A stretch of DNA of 64,000 bases from Tritrichomonas musculus (taxonomy: Eukaryota > Parabasalia > Tritrichomonadida > Tritrichomonadidae), in the NCBI GenBank assembly GCA_039105265.1, contig JAPFFF010000015.1, forward strand, positions 1,240,001 through 1,304,000, read 5' to 3'. Under the pieces are notes generated by a model. That model was not told where the DNA came from. It searched no databases and worked only from the letters and a program-made list of their open reading frames with translations. This document shows, one piece after another, positions 1 to 8,788 of this stretch; position 1 is the first letter of the stretch, and each line of letters starts with the position of its first letter. Both the position numbers and the translations under genes were made by a program.

Positions 1-176
1 TCAACTGTTTGATCCTTTAAAAGTTGTTCAACATATTGAATAACCTTTGTGCACATGTCGCAGCCTATACCATTATTGTAGTTCTTTGGAAGAGCTATCT
101 TCTTTGTAAATCGAGTTGGAACTGCAGGTTTGCGTGGTTGAACAGCAATTCCAAGGGCTAGAAATAATAGAAACAT
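1..176 (-). CDS. N-terminus of a secreted saposin-like (SAPLIP) protein, cut by the window edge
   Basis: The minus strand is open from an ATG at 176-174 to the edge, giving 58 residues. The start MFLLFLALGIAVQ looks like a signal peptide. After a basic stretch comes CDMCTKVIQYVEQLLKDQ (about residues 39-56), with the CxxC pair and amphipathic helix that open a saposin-B domain. Saposin-B proteins in amoebae and trichomonads include secreted membrane-active proteins (amoebapore type) as well as lipid-binding digestive helpers. Which kind this is cannot be told, because the rest of the domain and its remaining cysteines lie outside the window. The family call rests on one half-domain. Confidence 0.6.
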   Translation of the reverse strand, partial: MFLLFLALGIAVQPRKPAVPTRFTKKIALPKNYNNGIGCDMCTKVIQYVEQLLKDQTV

Positions 177-725
177 TGTTCCTAAATGACAAAAACTTTT
201 TAAATAAACTAAAATTTCAATACTTTTCTGAGCATTGCGAACTGAAATTCATTTTTTGAAATAATTCAAACCTAAAAACTTTTTTTTTTTTGTTATAAGG
301 AATATCATTATTATAAAATAATAAAAGAAATTTATTCGTAAATATTTTTTTAACCAGTTTATTCATTGATTTTATCTCAATCTTAACAAATACTCAACAG
401 AAACATACAAAAAAACAGTTTTATATAAATAATAAAAATATAAATATCTTTATTTTTTATATATATATTTACAAATAACATATTAATAAGGATAAGTTAT
501 TATTATATATATATTAATAAAACTAAATTTTTGAAATAAATTATTTCACATAAATATAAATGTATTTGTTTTTTTAAAAACATAAATGGTCTATTTTATT
601 CATAAAAATGGAGAATAATACTTATATAAATATATTAAAATTTGATAAAAATACCTTCTTCAATCAAGCAATAACAGAGAATAGTTTATAAGCATATCGT
701 TAAAGATTTTAAACCATTTCATTAT

Positions 726-830
726 AAACTTTGTTTTTTAATTTTCGCGTGTAAACTTACGGTTTCTAAGAATTTATTTCAAATATTGAATGATTTATTT
801 TTTACACGCGAAATTTAAAAAACAAAGTTT
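726..830. repeat. Inverted repeat, 30-bp arms
   Basis: Arms at 726-755 and 801-830 are reverse complements with about one mismatch. They share the core TTTCGCGTGTAAA, unusually C/G-containing for the surrounding DNA. The 45-bp spacer is A/T-rich. It could be a miniature inverted-repeat element or a hairpin-forming remnant; no target duplication was identified. Confidence 0.6.
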
Positions 831-1511
831 AAAATTGAGTTTCATTCAATTATCGATATTTTGTTTTTTTAAAAAAAAAAAAAATTCTGGTGCTATATGG
901 TCAGAAAAACAATTATCATAGATAATTTGTTCTCAGTTTGGAATTGGCCAGCGTTTTATTTTTTATATTTAAATATTATTTTATTTAAATATTACTATTT
1001 TTAATTGATTCGTCAAAACTAGATTTTCTTTTATCTTTGAGAAGAATTTCGTAAATCATTACACTGGCAATATTTTTTTGTAATTTTTTTCATTTAAAAA
1101 TTATTAATAATAGTATTTGAAGAAAAAATAATTTTTAAAATTGTTTTTATATAATAAATATATTATAATTTATATTATAACTTATTTTTATATCGAGATA
1201 AATATATTTTATTGATAAATAAAAACTTCATATTTAATCAAGTTAGGCATAAGATATACGGATTAAATAAAATAAAATAAGTTTTCATACTTATTCTTCC
1301 AATAACAAGAAATAAATCTTTTTTTATACTGTTAAATTTGGTATTTTTTGAAATAAAAAATACGTTATTTTTTTGCTCCACCTCTAATGAAGTTATTGTA
1401 TCATGCAATTTGTATGAATATGAATTGATCCGTAAAACATTTACTCAAGGCCTTTAATTTTACACATAGGTAGTAGTTTTACGTTAAAAAGAGATTAATG
1501 TATCTGAAGAT

Positions 1512-1633
1512 AATAATATGAACAAATAAAAATATCATTCATAAAATGGTTATGATCTAAAATATAAATGTACCATAAGAAATTAATATGAATAAACAAA
1601 ATTATCATTCATAAAAAGATTATGATCTAAAAA
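1512..1633. repeat. Imperfect direct repeat, 70-bp period
   Basis: Two copies of a roughly 52-bp segment start near 1512 and 1582. Both contain TCATTCATAAAA followed by TTATGATCTAAAA. The copies differ by several substitutions. No function is evident. Confidence 0.5.
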
Positions 1634-2057
1634 ATTAGAGAAAGATTTTTTGAAATCAAATTAAATATTCATGAAATTGCACAACAGACTTGCAAAGACG
1701 GTGAAAAAAAAACTGTAAATTAGCTAGCATCAAACTTCTCATGAGAGAATAAAAAAATAAATTGAATAAAAGCATATTTACGTTAAAAAGTCACGTTAAT
1801 ATTTAATCTTATATCATTCTGATATGTCTTAAGATTTTATATAAGAAATAATCGTCAATGTCTCAAAAAGCTCGATTTGTTATCTATCCAATATGTTATT
1901 TATATTACAGTCTTTTCGGGATTATAACAAGCCATTTTCATAGAGAACTTTTCCTTTATTAATGTGGATATTCCCATTATAATCCAGAAAAGAATGTAGA
2001 ATATAAATTCATTTTTATCTTTTTAATGTTAGTTTTAAACAATTTTTTAAAAACTGA

Positions 2058-2139
2058 GACGACTTGGCCGAGTGGTTAAGGCGAGGGATTGCTAATCCCT
2101 TGGGCTTGTCCCGCGTGGGTTCGAATCCCATGGTCGTCG
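2058..2139 (+). tRNA. tRNA-Ser, anticodon GCU
   Basis: An 82-nt class II tRNA. The acceptor stem GACGACT (2058-2064) pairs with GGTCGTC (2132-2138) with one terminal G-U pair, and the discriminator is G2139, as is typical of serine tRNAs. The anticodon stem AGGGA/TCCCT encloses the loop TTGCTAA with anticodon GCT at 2091-2093, reading AGY serine codons. A long variable arm (from about 2101) with a GGG/CCC pairing follows, then a T-arm with TTCGAAT. The internal A box (around TGGCCGAGTGG) and B box (GGTTCGAAT) are intact, and there is no intron. Confidence 0.95.
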
Positions 2140-2140
2140 C

Positions 2141-2149
2141 TTTTTTTTT
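2141..2149 (+). terminator. RNA polymerase III T-run terminator
   Basis: Nine consecutive T residues begin two bases after the tRNA discriminator base, the usual Pol III termination signal. Confidence 0.85.
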
Positions 2150-2288
2150 CTCATCAACTTCTCTCCTATTTATTTAATCTTGAAGTATTCAAATTATTGA
2201 AAAATGAAAAATGAGAATATATGAATTACCAAAATGACATATTCATGTATTCTCAACAGAATCAAAAGGTACTGAATCTACTGATCAA

Positions 2289-3611
2289 TTGTTGGTGAAC
2301 TGTTATTTGATAGAAGTCTTCCAGTCAAAAGTAGAAGAAGAAAAGCGTTATGGAATTAAACAATCACAAGTTGAACATTTCAATCCAAAAACAATTTCAA
2401 TTGCTGAGTTGTATAGATCATTTATTCCAATAACAAGTGAATGGACAGATAGAATTTTATTTCAATCAAATCTGCATTGTTCATTCACTGAACCAAATGA
2501 ATTGAAATCGATCATTGTTGATGGGTCAATTGATTCATTGTGGATTTAATCAACGAACTCTTTATTCGATGACAACAAAGATCTTTGTCTTCCCAATGAT
2601 GAAATTTTTATGAAGCTACATATGCAACTGTGTCTCGTTATGGGTTGATTTACTTTGATCCAAAACAATTTCTTTGACAACGCTTGCTGATTAATAGCGT
2701 GATAGACATTGTTCCATAAATTGATGAATCATTTTTATGATTATGGTGATTGTTTTCCTACTTTTAAATGTTGAATTCACGAATATTGTTATTACTTCTT
2801 TGTTCGCTAAAATGTGATCTCTTGGTTGTGAATTAATTAATGTTACACAACGTCTTCTACAACTTTTCTACTACTTTCTTTCATCATAATAAGAGGAAAC
2901 GACTCTTTTAACTAATATTAAAGGTCTCATGTCAATTCAACTTCAACATTACATACAATCTATTATAAACTTCATCATACAAACAAAGAGTGCCACAATT
3001 AGAGTCTTTCTAAGAGTTGTAAAAACACTTCTTCCAATTCCTTCTAAACTTCATTATGTAACTACGAAACTTAATAAGAGTGATTAAATAAATGACTCTT
3101 GTCTGTGCTGTAATTGTTTAATCAGACAATCAATTCTATCATATTTGGTATCATGACATGTACCGTAAATTTCAAGCGTCGTGGTTACTTGATCAATATA
3201 TTTCATTTATGAAAACGATAGAAAATAATTTTTAAGTGTCATTGATGAAGTATTGAATTCAAACTTAAAAAAGTAAATCATAGGACCTTGTCCTGAAGGA
3301 AATCCAATGTTCAATGAATTTGCAAATTCACCAAAATGCAAAGAAGTGATATATGCAAAAGAACCACTTTTAACAACTTACACACGACCTTTTATGAAAG
3401 AAATAAATTTGATTCTAAGACAATTGACAATGTTTTGTTTTCAGAAGAAATTGATCAATTATCTTCATTATCGAGAAGGTTCGCAAAGGACAAAAATCGT
3501 GCACTTCTTGTCGGAGCTAAATTAAGTGTAGAAAAAGTCTTGCTTAGTTTTGCTTCACATATAATTGCTTTTGAAATAACAATAGCTAGATCTTATGGTT
3601 TCAATGAATAG
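2289..3611 (+). pseudogene. Decayed dynein heavy chain fragment (AAA2 to AAA4)
   Basis: Pieces of a dynein heavy chain motor occur in the right order but in different frames with stops. At 2289-2549 the frame gives HFNPKTISIAELYRSF and later SEWTDRIL, which match the AAA2 region (family pattern INPK-x-x-T-x-x-x-LYG-x-F ... HEWTDG). Near 2570 a DDNKDLCLPN-like piece and near 2640 ATVSRYGLIYFDP match the end of AAA2. Near 3020 LLPIPSKLHY and near 3150 WYHDMYRKF match AAA3. From 3307, MFNEFA leads, via a frameshift near 3400, into DNVLFSEEIDQLSSLSRRFA and ALLVGAKLSVEKVLLSFASH (end 3611), matching the AAA4 P-loop region. The AAA4 Walker A has lost GxxGxGK. Both reading-frame breaks and motif loss show it is dead. 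Large dynein heavy chain families are normal in trichomonads. Confidence 0.8.
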
Positions 3612-3706
3612 TGTTATTACTTTTAGAATATCTTTTTAAAATGTGGTGAAATAGAATCACCAATAATGTATCAATACTAATAAACAATAAACTTTGATAT
3701 AAAACT

Positions 3707-4245
3707 TTACAAATACTGCGACCAGCCTCTTTCAACGGTCTCTTTAGAAATAGCATTCCAAGAGTTTATCATATTTTCAACACTTGTTCTCATTCCGATC
3801 TCGATATTTGGATCATTTAGCAACAATTGAGATAGTTTGGCATTAGCTATGCTTTTTAGGACTCCAAAGACAGATATGTCCAAGGTCTGAAAAGTGTCGG
3901 TATAGACATCGGGTATGAATGTTAATTCAATATTCAGTTCAGTTGCTGCTTCTACTGCTTTCTTGGCTTTATGACTTGAATAAGAATCAATTATTTAATG
4001 TATTTTTTTGTCCTTATAAAATTGATTTCTTAAGAATTTCAAATACTCAATAAAACAAGGTGTCGACATAAATGCTGTCTTTGATACAATACCAACATTT
4101 GGTGCATTATCATCACCAAGTTGGCCTTCTTTATCATCATCGCCAGCTCCGTCAGCAATAAGGAAAAGAGGCAACTTTTCTCCAGTTGGAATATCATTGA
4201 GGTTAACCAAAAATATTAATGTAGACCTATTTATATTAATTCTTT
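3707..4245 (-). pseudogene. DDE_1/pogo-type transposase relic
   Basis: Reading the minus strand from about 4245 gives RSTLIFLVNLNDIPTGEKLP, then PLFLIADGAGDD and, after one in-frame TAA near 3996-3998, IIDSYSSHKAKKAVEAA, ELNIELTFIPDVYTD, TFQTLDISVFGVLKS and a terminal WNAISKETVERGW before a TAA at 3709-3707. The order (GEKLPxxxI, then a D-N/S-x-x-SH block, then LxxIP...QPLDxSVFGxLK) is that of the DDE_1 catalytic domain of pogo/Tigger-like Tc1/mariner transposases. The N-terminal DNA-binding part is missing and one stop interrupts the frame, so it is a relic. No flanking inverted repeats were recognised. Confidence 0.75.
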
Positions 4246-4358
4246 AGTGATTTGACTCTTTCACATAATTCCCTTTCTCTTTTATAATCATAATGTGCCT
4301 TTCAAAATTTGAGTTTTACAGGCTTTTTTCTTTTTTTTTTTTTTCATTCTTTAAAAAT

Positions 4359-4872
4359 CAGGGTTGGCCAACGTTGACGTTAAAAGCGTTGAACAAAATA
4401 CGATATCGTTGAATTGAATGTCAACGTCAACGACATTAAGGCCATTGATTATAACCGTTTCAATTTGGTCATAACGACATGTTAACGTTGAAATGATGTT
4501 GAATCAATGAATTAAGTTAACGTTATGCTCTTTGAAAAGTTGAATTTTTTTGAGAGACAACTTTTTCTGAAGAAAAACTTTATCGATTCAATTTATATTT
4601 GGTATGATTTAATAAAGTATTATTATTTTAAAAAATTAGTAAATATCATCATCATATCTATATAAATACCAAATATATATATGTTACAGAAATGATAATT
4701 TAATTTTAAATCAACGACGATAGAAATAAAAAAGTGCCATTTTTTTGGAAAATCAATTTCAACGAAACACTTATCGTTGATCGTTGACGTTGAAATAACG
4801 AAGTTAACGTTGACAACGAGCCACCAAAAAAGTGACGCCGTTGATCAATTTTTTCAACATTGACCATCCCTG
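4359..4872. mobile_element. hAT-like MITE (514 bp)
   Basis: The ends are CAGGGTTGGCCAACGTTGA at 4359 and the reverse complement of CAGGGATGGTCAATGTTGA ending at 4872. Eight-base flanks TTAAAAAT (4351-4358) and TTTAAAAT (4873-4880) differ at one position, consistent with an aged 8-bp target-site duplication. CAGGG ends with an 8-bp duplication are typical of the hAT superfamily. The interior has many AACGTT/CAACGT motifs in both orientations near each end, and no coding capacity, so the element is non-autonomous. It sits 41 bp left of the TSD of the MULE. Confidence 0.75.
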
Positions 4873-4922
4873 TTTAAAATGACAATTTGTATAAAAAAGT
4901 GACATTTTAATTATTTTAATCT

Positions 4923-5383
4923 GAGTAATATTCTAGAGCACATATGTGCTGGTCATATCACCAACACATATATTGAAAAAGTTTAAAAAAGGCGCTAAAT
5001 TTTCTTTCCATAAATTTTTAAAAAAAATAAGAAAAAATGTTTGTAATACAGTTATTCATCAGATTATCTTAATAAGATACCTCAAATTAATTTATTATGG
5101 CTCCTCAGATTAATTTATTACGATTCGTCAGATTATCTTAATACGATTCGTCAGATTAATTTATTACGATACCTCAGAATATCTTAATACGATTCCTCAG
5201 ATTAATTTATTACGGGGCCTCAGATTATTTTATTACGATATTTCAGAATATATTACTGTGATTCCGCTGATTAATTTATTATTATTCCTCAGACTAGCTT
5301 AATAGAATTTTTAGACAGCAAACACAGCAGCAATTCACTTAAATCGGATGATTTATGACAACAAACAACGCAGCAATTCACCT
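4923..5383 (+). repeat. Left TIR of the MULE derivative
   Basis: 461 bp, matched by the reverse complement of 6178-6638. It includes an 11-unit tandem array of 23-bp subrepeats. It also carries the same inward-facing ATG (at about 5355) as the right TIR, but here the frame stops after about 14 codons. Confidence 0.9.
5057..5309 (+). repeat. Eleven 23-bp subrepeats inside the left TIR
   Basis: Units of exactly 23 bp, e.g. CCTCAGATTAATTTATTAC plus four bases, run without indels from 5057 to 5309. Two alternating flavours are visible, one with ATTAATTTATTAC and one with ATTATCTTAATAC. Such subterminal arrays often serve as transposase binding sites in long-TIR elements; that role here is inference. 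Confidence 0.85.
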
Positions 5384-5405
5384 CCATAACCAAATATAAG
5401 ATATC

Positions 5406-6206
5406 TCATATTTGAAAAATAATATAAATATTAAATAATATTTTTATAATTATTTTATAAAATATCTTTTTTATTTTACTTTTATCATTTGCATAATTTA
5501 CTTGCTTTTTAGGACGACCAGGCCTTTTGGCCACATCATCTATAATTGAAATAGGAGTCTTATATTTTATTTCCAGTTCTGATATCAACTGGCTAACCAT
5601 TTCATAGTCTTTTTGTGTCTGGGCTCCTCTGACTGCAAAAGGCATTAAACGGGATCTCAAAATTATAAACCTTTCCTTTTCATTAGAAGGCGTTTTTACA
5701 ATTGTTTTTTCAACAAATTTAACAGGAGTTGGAACTTTATATGTTGGGACATTAGTTATTTGATCAACCCAACGATCAGCAATATGTATGGTTTCAAAAA
5801 TATTTTCACCTTTTTCTTGTAAAAAACGAATATAATGGCTGCATGGAAGTCCAATTTGAATTTGCTTTTTGCAACTGCATCCTTTATTGGTCAAAACAAA
5901 AATTTCGATGTAACTTAATTTTCCATCTTTTATTGCATCTTGAACAAAAGCTTTATTTTTTGATTCAAATTTAAGGCTGAGTTTGCCAGCTTTGTCAATT
6001 GAACCGCAAATAGCCTCAGAAATTGTTTCAGCGACATTGAAATTTTTTATGATTTCAAGAATTAAAGGTGATCTCATATTGTGCAAATTTCTACCTTTAA
6101 TATATCTTTTTGATGTGGATGTGAGTTCTTCTGCTGTTATTAAAATCTCTCTTGCTGCGTTGTTCTTCTTCCGATTTAGGTGAATTGCTGCGTTGTTTGT
6201 TGTCAT
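5406..6206 (-). CDS. SWIM zinc-finger protein (truncated MULE transposase, no DDE domain)
   Basis: 266 residues with one SWIM motif: C110-S-C112, nine residues, then C122-S-H124 (CxCx9CxH), followed by a DRWV segment. In MULE transposases the SWIM finger lies C-terminal to the DDE catalytic core and takes part in DNA or protein binding. Here only about 100 residues precede it and no catalytic core is recognisable. A basic RPGRPKK patch at 228-234 resembles an AT-hook core. The start codon (6206-6204) lies inside the right TIR, so the first ten residues (MTTNNAAIHL) and presumably the promoter belong to the repeat. The frame is intact, so it may still be expressed, perhaps as a TIR-binding remnant; that is inference. 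Confidence 0.7.
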   Translation of the reverse strand: MTTNNAAIHLNRKKNNAAREILITAEELTSTSKRYIKGRNLHNMRSPLILEIIKNFNVAETISEAICGSIDKAGKLSLKFESKNKAFVQDAIKDGKLSYIEIFVLTNKGCSCKKQIQIGLPCSHYIRFLQEKGENIFETIHIADRWVDQITNVPTYKVPTPVKFVEKTIVKTPSNEKERFIILRSRLMPFAVRGAQTQKDYEMVSQLISELEIKYKTPISIIDDVAKRPGRPKKQVNYANDKSKIKKIFYKIIIKILFNIYIIFQI

Positions 6207-6638
6207 AAATCATCCGATTTAAGTGAATTGCTGCTGTGTTTGTTGTCTAAAAATTCTATTAAGCTAGTCTGAGGAATAATAATAAATTAATCAGCGGAAT
6301 CACAGTAATATATTCTGAAATATCGTAATAAAATAATCTGAGGCCCCGTAATAAATTAATCTGAGGAATCGTATTAAGATATTCTGAGGTATCGTAATAA
6401 ATTAATCTGACGAATCGTATTAAGATAATCTGACGAATCGTAATAAATTAATCTGAGGAGCCATAATAAATTAATTTGAGGTATCTTATTAAGATAATCT
6501 GATGAATAACTGTATTACAAACATTTTTTCTTATTTTTTTTAAAAATTTATGGAAAGAAAATTTAGCGCCTTTTTTAAACTTTTTCAATATATGTGTTGG
6601 TGATATGACCAGCACATATGTGCTCTAGAATATTACTC
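6178..6638 (-). repeat. Right TIR of the MULE derivative
   Basis: 461 bp, the reverse complement of the left TIR. It contains the start codon of the SWIM gene (6206-6204) and the mirror-image 23-bp subrepeat array at 6252-6504. Confidence 0.9.
6252..6504 (-). repeat. Eleven 23-bp subrepeats inside the right TIR
   Basis: Mirror image of the array at 5057-5309, with the same unit length and order. Confidence 0.85.
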
Positions 6639-6967
6639 TTTTAATCTTTTTGCTTTATTGTATACAAATAAATGTAGTTAACATATTTAGAGTTAACTTC
6701 AAATTTTTCTTTTTTTGCCTAACAAATTTTTGGTTTACCTTTATGAAAACGAGAAATTATGAATTTTAGGAAGTTGGGGAATTATTTACAAAGATAAAAA
6801 TAAAATGAAAATCATTATTTGGAAGTATATGGTTCCTTTGATTGAACGAGCCAGGACTTTTATTGAGAATTTTCAATTTTGAGACACCTCAAGAGTGTCT
6901 TAATCTTTGCTTTTTTTTTTCAATGATATTGATACAATTATAAAAAAATGGTATACAATAGAAAGAA

Positions 6968-7663
6968 ATGTTTTTAGTGTCAGATATGAACATTTTCATT
7001 ATATCAGTATGCAAATCATTAGGAATTACTTACTTTTTTTGTCATAGACAAATTTCAGAGCAATTTGGCAATTCTTATGTACTCGGAAAGCTGGTGAATA
7101 AATTGCTAAAATATTATTCTTTTGATTATTATATTCATGTAGCTGAAGAAAAAATCGATGAATTTGAGAAAAAAAGTTTGATATTTTTCCCAATTAGTGA
7201 TGAACTCAGGTTTAAAATCAAAAAGGTTAGAATTATTGCCTGCTTTGAAGATTGTGATCATCAATCCGATTACTATTAATAAAATGGACATTATGAATTA
7301 GGTGACAGCACCACGTATGCTGATGTTTCAATCATAATGAAACGCTACATAGTGTTATTAATCGAACTTTAAATACAGCACATGTTTTGCCTAAAAAATC
7401 GATAAACTTAATTTATTTCATAATAAAGCATTACCTGTATATATAGATCAAAGATGTGGTAAATAATATAAGTGAAGATAATGTTTATAAACTAATATAT
7501 AAATGTTCTTCAAAATATATTATATTATCTGAGTTTTAATATCCCATCATATTATCAAGAAAATTGCGGATGCGAAGAGGATTTATATAATGAACTTATT
7601 TTTAGAATCACCATACTATGTAGACATATGTTATTAATACAGGCCGAGAATTCAATCTTGAGT
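6968..7663 (+). pseudogene. Decayed MULE-type transposase
   Basis: The first frame (6968-7279) reads FLVSDMNIFIISVCKSLG, then ITYFFCHRQISEQFGN and LGKLVNKLLKYYSF. This fits the region of MULE DDE domains around the second catalytic aspartate, where LSDxG is followed by a C-x-R-H-x-x-E/G segment. After frameshifts and stops, NHNETLHSVINRTLN (about 7330-7370) matches the downstream S-N-H-x-E-S-x-H-x-x-x-N block. CGCEEDLYNELIF and ILCRHM (about 7565-7632) look like a SWIM-type CxC...CxH finger. The finger differs from that of the intact MULE derivative next door, so it is probably another lineage. The family call is from motif order only. Confidence 0.6.
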
Positions 7664-8788
7664 ATTGTCATAATAATACTTTTGTTCATGAATTTTATTA
7701 AATGAACTATTTATATACGCATATTACAAAAGGTAATATAAAAAGATATGGGCCATCTTTGAAAGCAAAATTTGATTATATTGCTGAAACAAATTTACTG
7801 AAGAAAAAATTATGAATTTTGCTATTTCAATTTAAAACTCTTTCGCAAATTCAAATACTGATTGACTTATCTTTCTAAAATCAAAAGATTTTTGTGATTT
7901 CACTACTCTCCATTTCTTTATCATTGATAAGAAGATAATGAACTTTTTTTCGATGTAATTATTCTGGTAAAAGTTTAATTTTACTTTCTATTTTAAAAAA
8001 ACAAGATCAAAGATTACATGATCATGTAATATCGCTTAACCTAGAAGGGTAGAATGTTTGAAATCATCGTGATTTTAAGTTAGGTTTTTCTTTATTCACG
8101 TGATTGATAATTGATTCACTTTCTGAGATCCATAAATAAAATAAACACTGAAATATTTCGGAAATCGAGGTTTTTTTTTCAGGGCTTATGATATCAGAGT
8201 TTTCAATTAAGCTCTTTGAAAAATATATAATCGTAATTTAATCTCAATTTTTTTTTTTTTTTTTAAAATAATGAATCATTTTAAAATTCCATCCTGTTTA
8301 CTTTTTATTATTCCACTTTTTGAATTAAATTGATATTGAACGATCATATTTGACCATTTTATTTCAATTTAAGGTCCATTAAAAATCAACTTTTTAGGGA
8401 TATCTAGCTCCAGAAAATGCTCAAATCTTTAATTTAAACTTAATTGGTTTATACTTCATCTATATATTAAATATTAGGGAAATCTCCTAGAGATTCTGTT
8501 TTCGACAGATGGGGTAAATAGAAATTGTTGATCAAAATTATAATATCAATCAGGATAACATTTTCTTTATATGTTTCCCTTTAATGCTCAATTATCGTTA
8601 TATGTCTTCAATTCTTTTACATTGATGAAAAGATCTTAGTTATTAATCCTTATTTGAGATAATATAACGTTTATTATTAAATTCAAAAAGTAGACAAGCA
8701 GTTTTGAAAGATAAAATTCAAAATTGAATTTCTTCAAAATTTTAATTTGAAAATTTCAAAGGAATATCTTGTTATTGAAATTCTTTAT
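7664..8788. other. A/T-rich intergenic stretch
   Basis: No credible coding frame. It contains a perfect 18-bp palindrome, ATTACATGATCATGTAAT, at 8013-8030. The last part is the upstream region of the kinase gene. Confidence 0.5.

Larger units (their letters stand above)
177..2057. other. Gene-free A/T-rich stretch
   Basis: About 1.9 kb between the SAPLIP start and the tRNA. I see no credible coding frame. It contains one near-perfect inverted repeat (726-830) and a 70-bp direct repeat (about 1512-1633), listed separately. Confidence 0.6.
4923..6638. mobile_element. Mutator-like element (MULE) derivative with 461-bp TIRs and 9-bp TSD
   Basis: A 1716-bp element beginning GAGTAATATTCTAGAGCAC and ending with its exact complement. 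It is flanked on both sides by the same 9 bp, TTTTAATCT (4914-4922 and 6639-6647), the duplication length typical of MULEs. The two terminal inverted repeats (4923-5383 and 6178-6638) are equal in length and nearly identical; I saw one mismatch, near 5327/6234. Such identity implies recent mobilisation or gene conversion. Between them lies one minus-strand gene encoding a SWIM zinc-finger protein without the DDE catalytic domain, so the copy is an internal-deletion, non-autonomous derivative. Near each tip is the palindrome AGCACATATGTGCT. Confidence 0.9.

Noticed and set aside
5057-5309. CRISPR-like regular repeats
   Set aside because: The 23-bp units are contiguous without unique spacers, lie inside a transposon TIR and have a mirror copy; the genome is eukaryotic.
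8747-8788. N-terminal extension of the MOK kinase
   Set aside because: It begins at TTG. In a nuclear protist gene the first ATG (8789) places the kinase glycine loop at the usual distance, so the extension was dropped.
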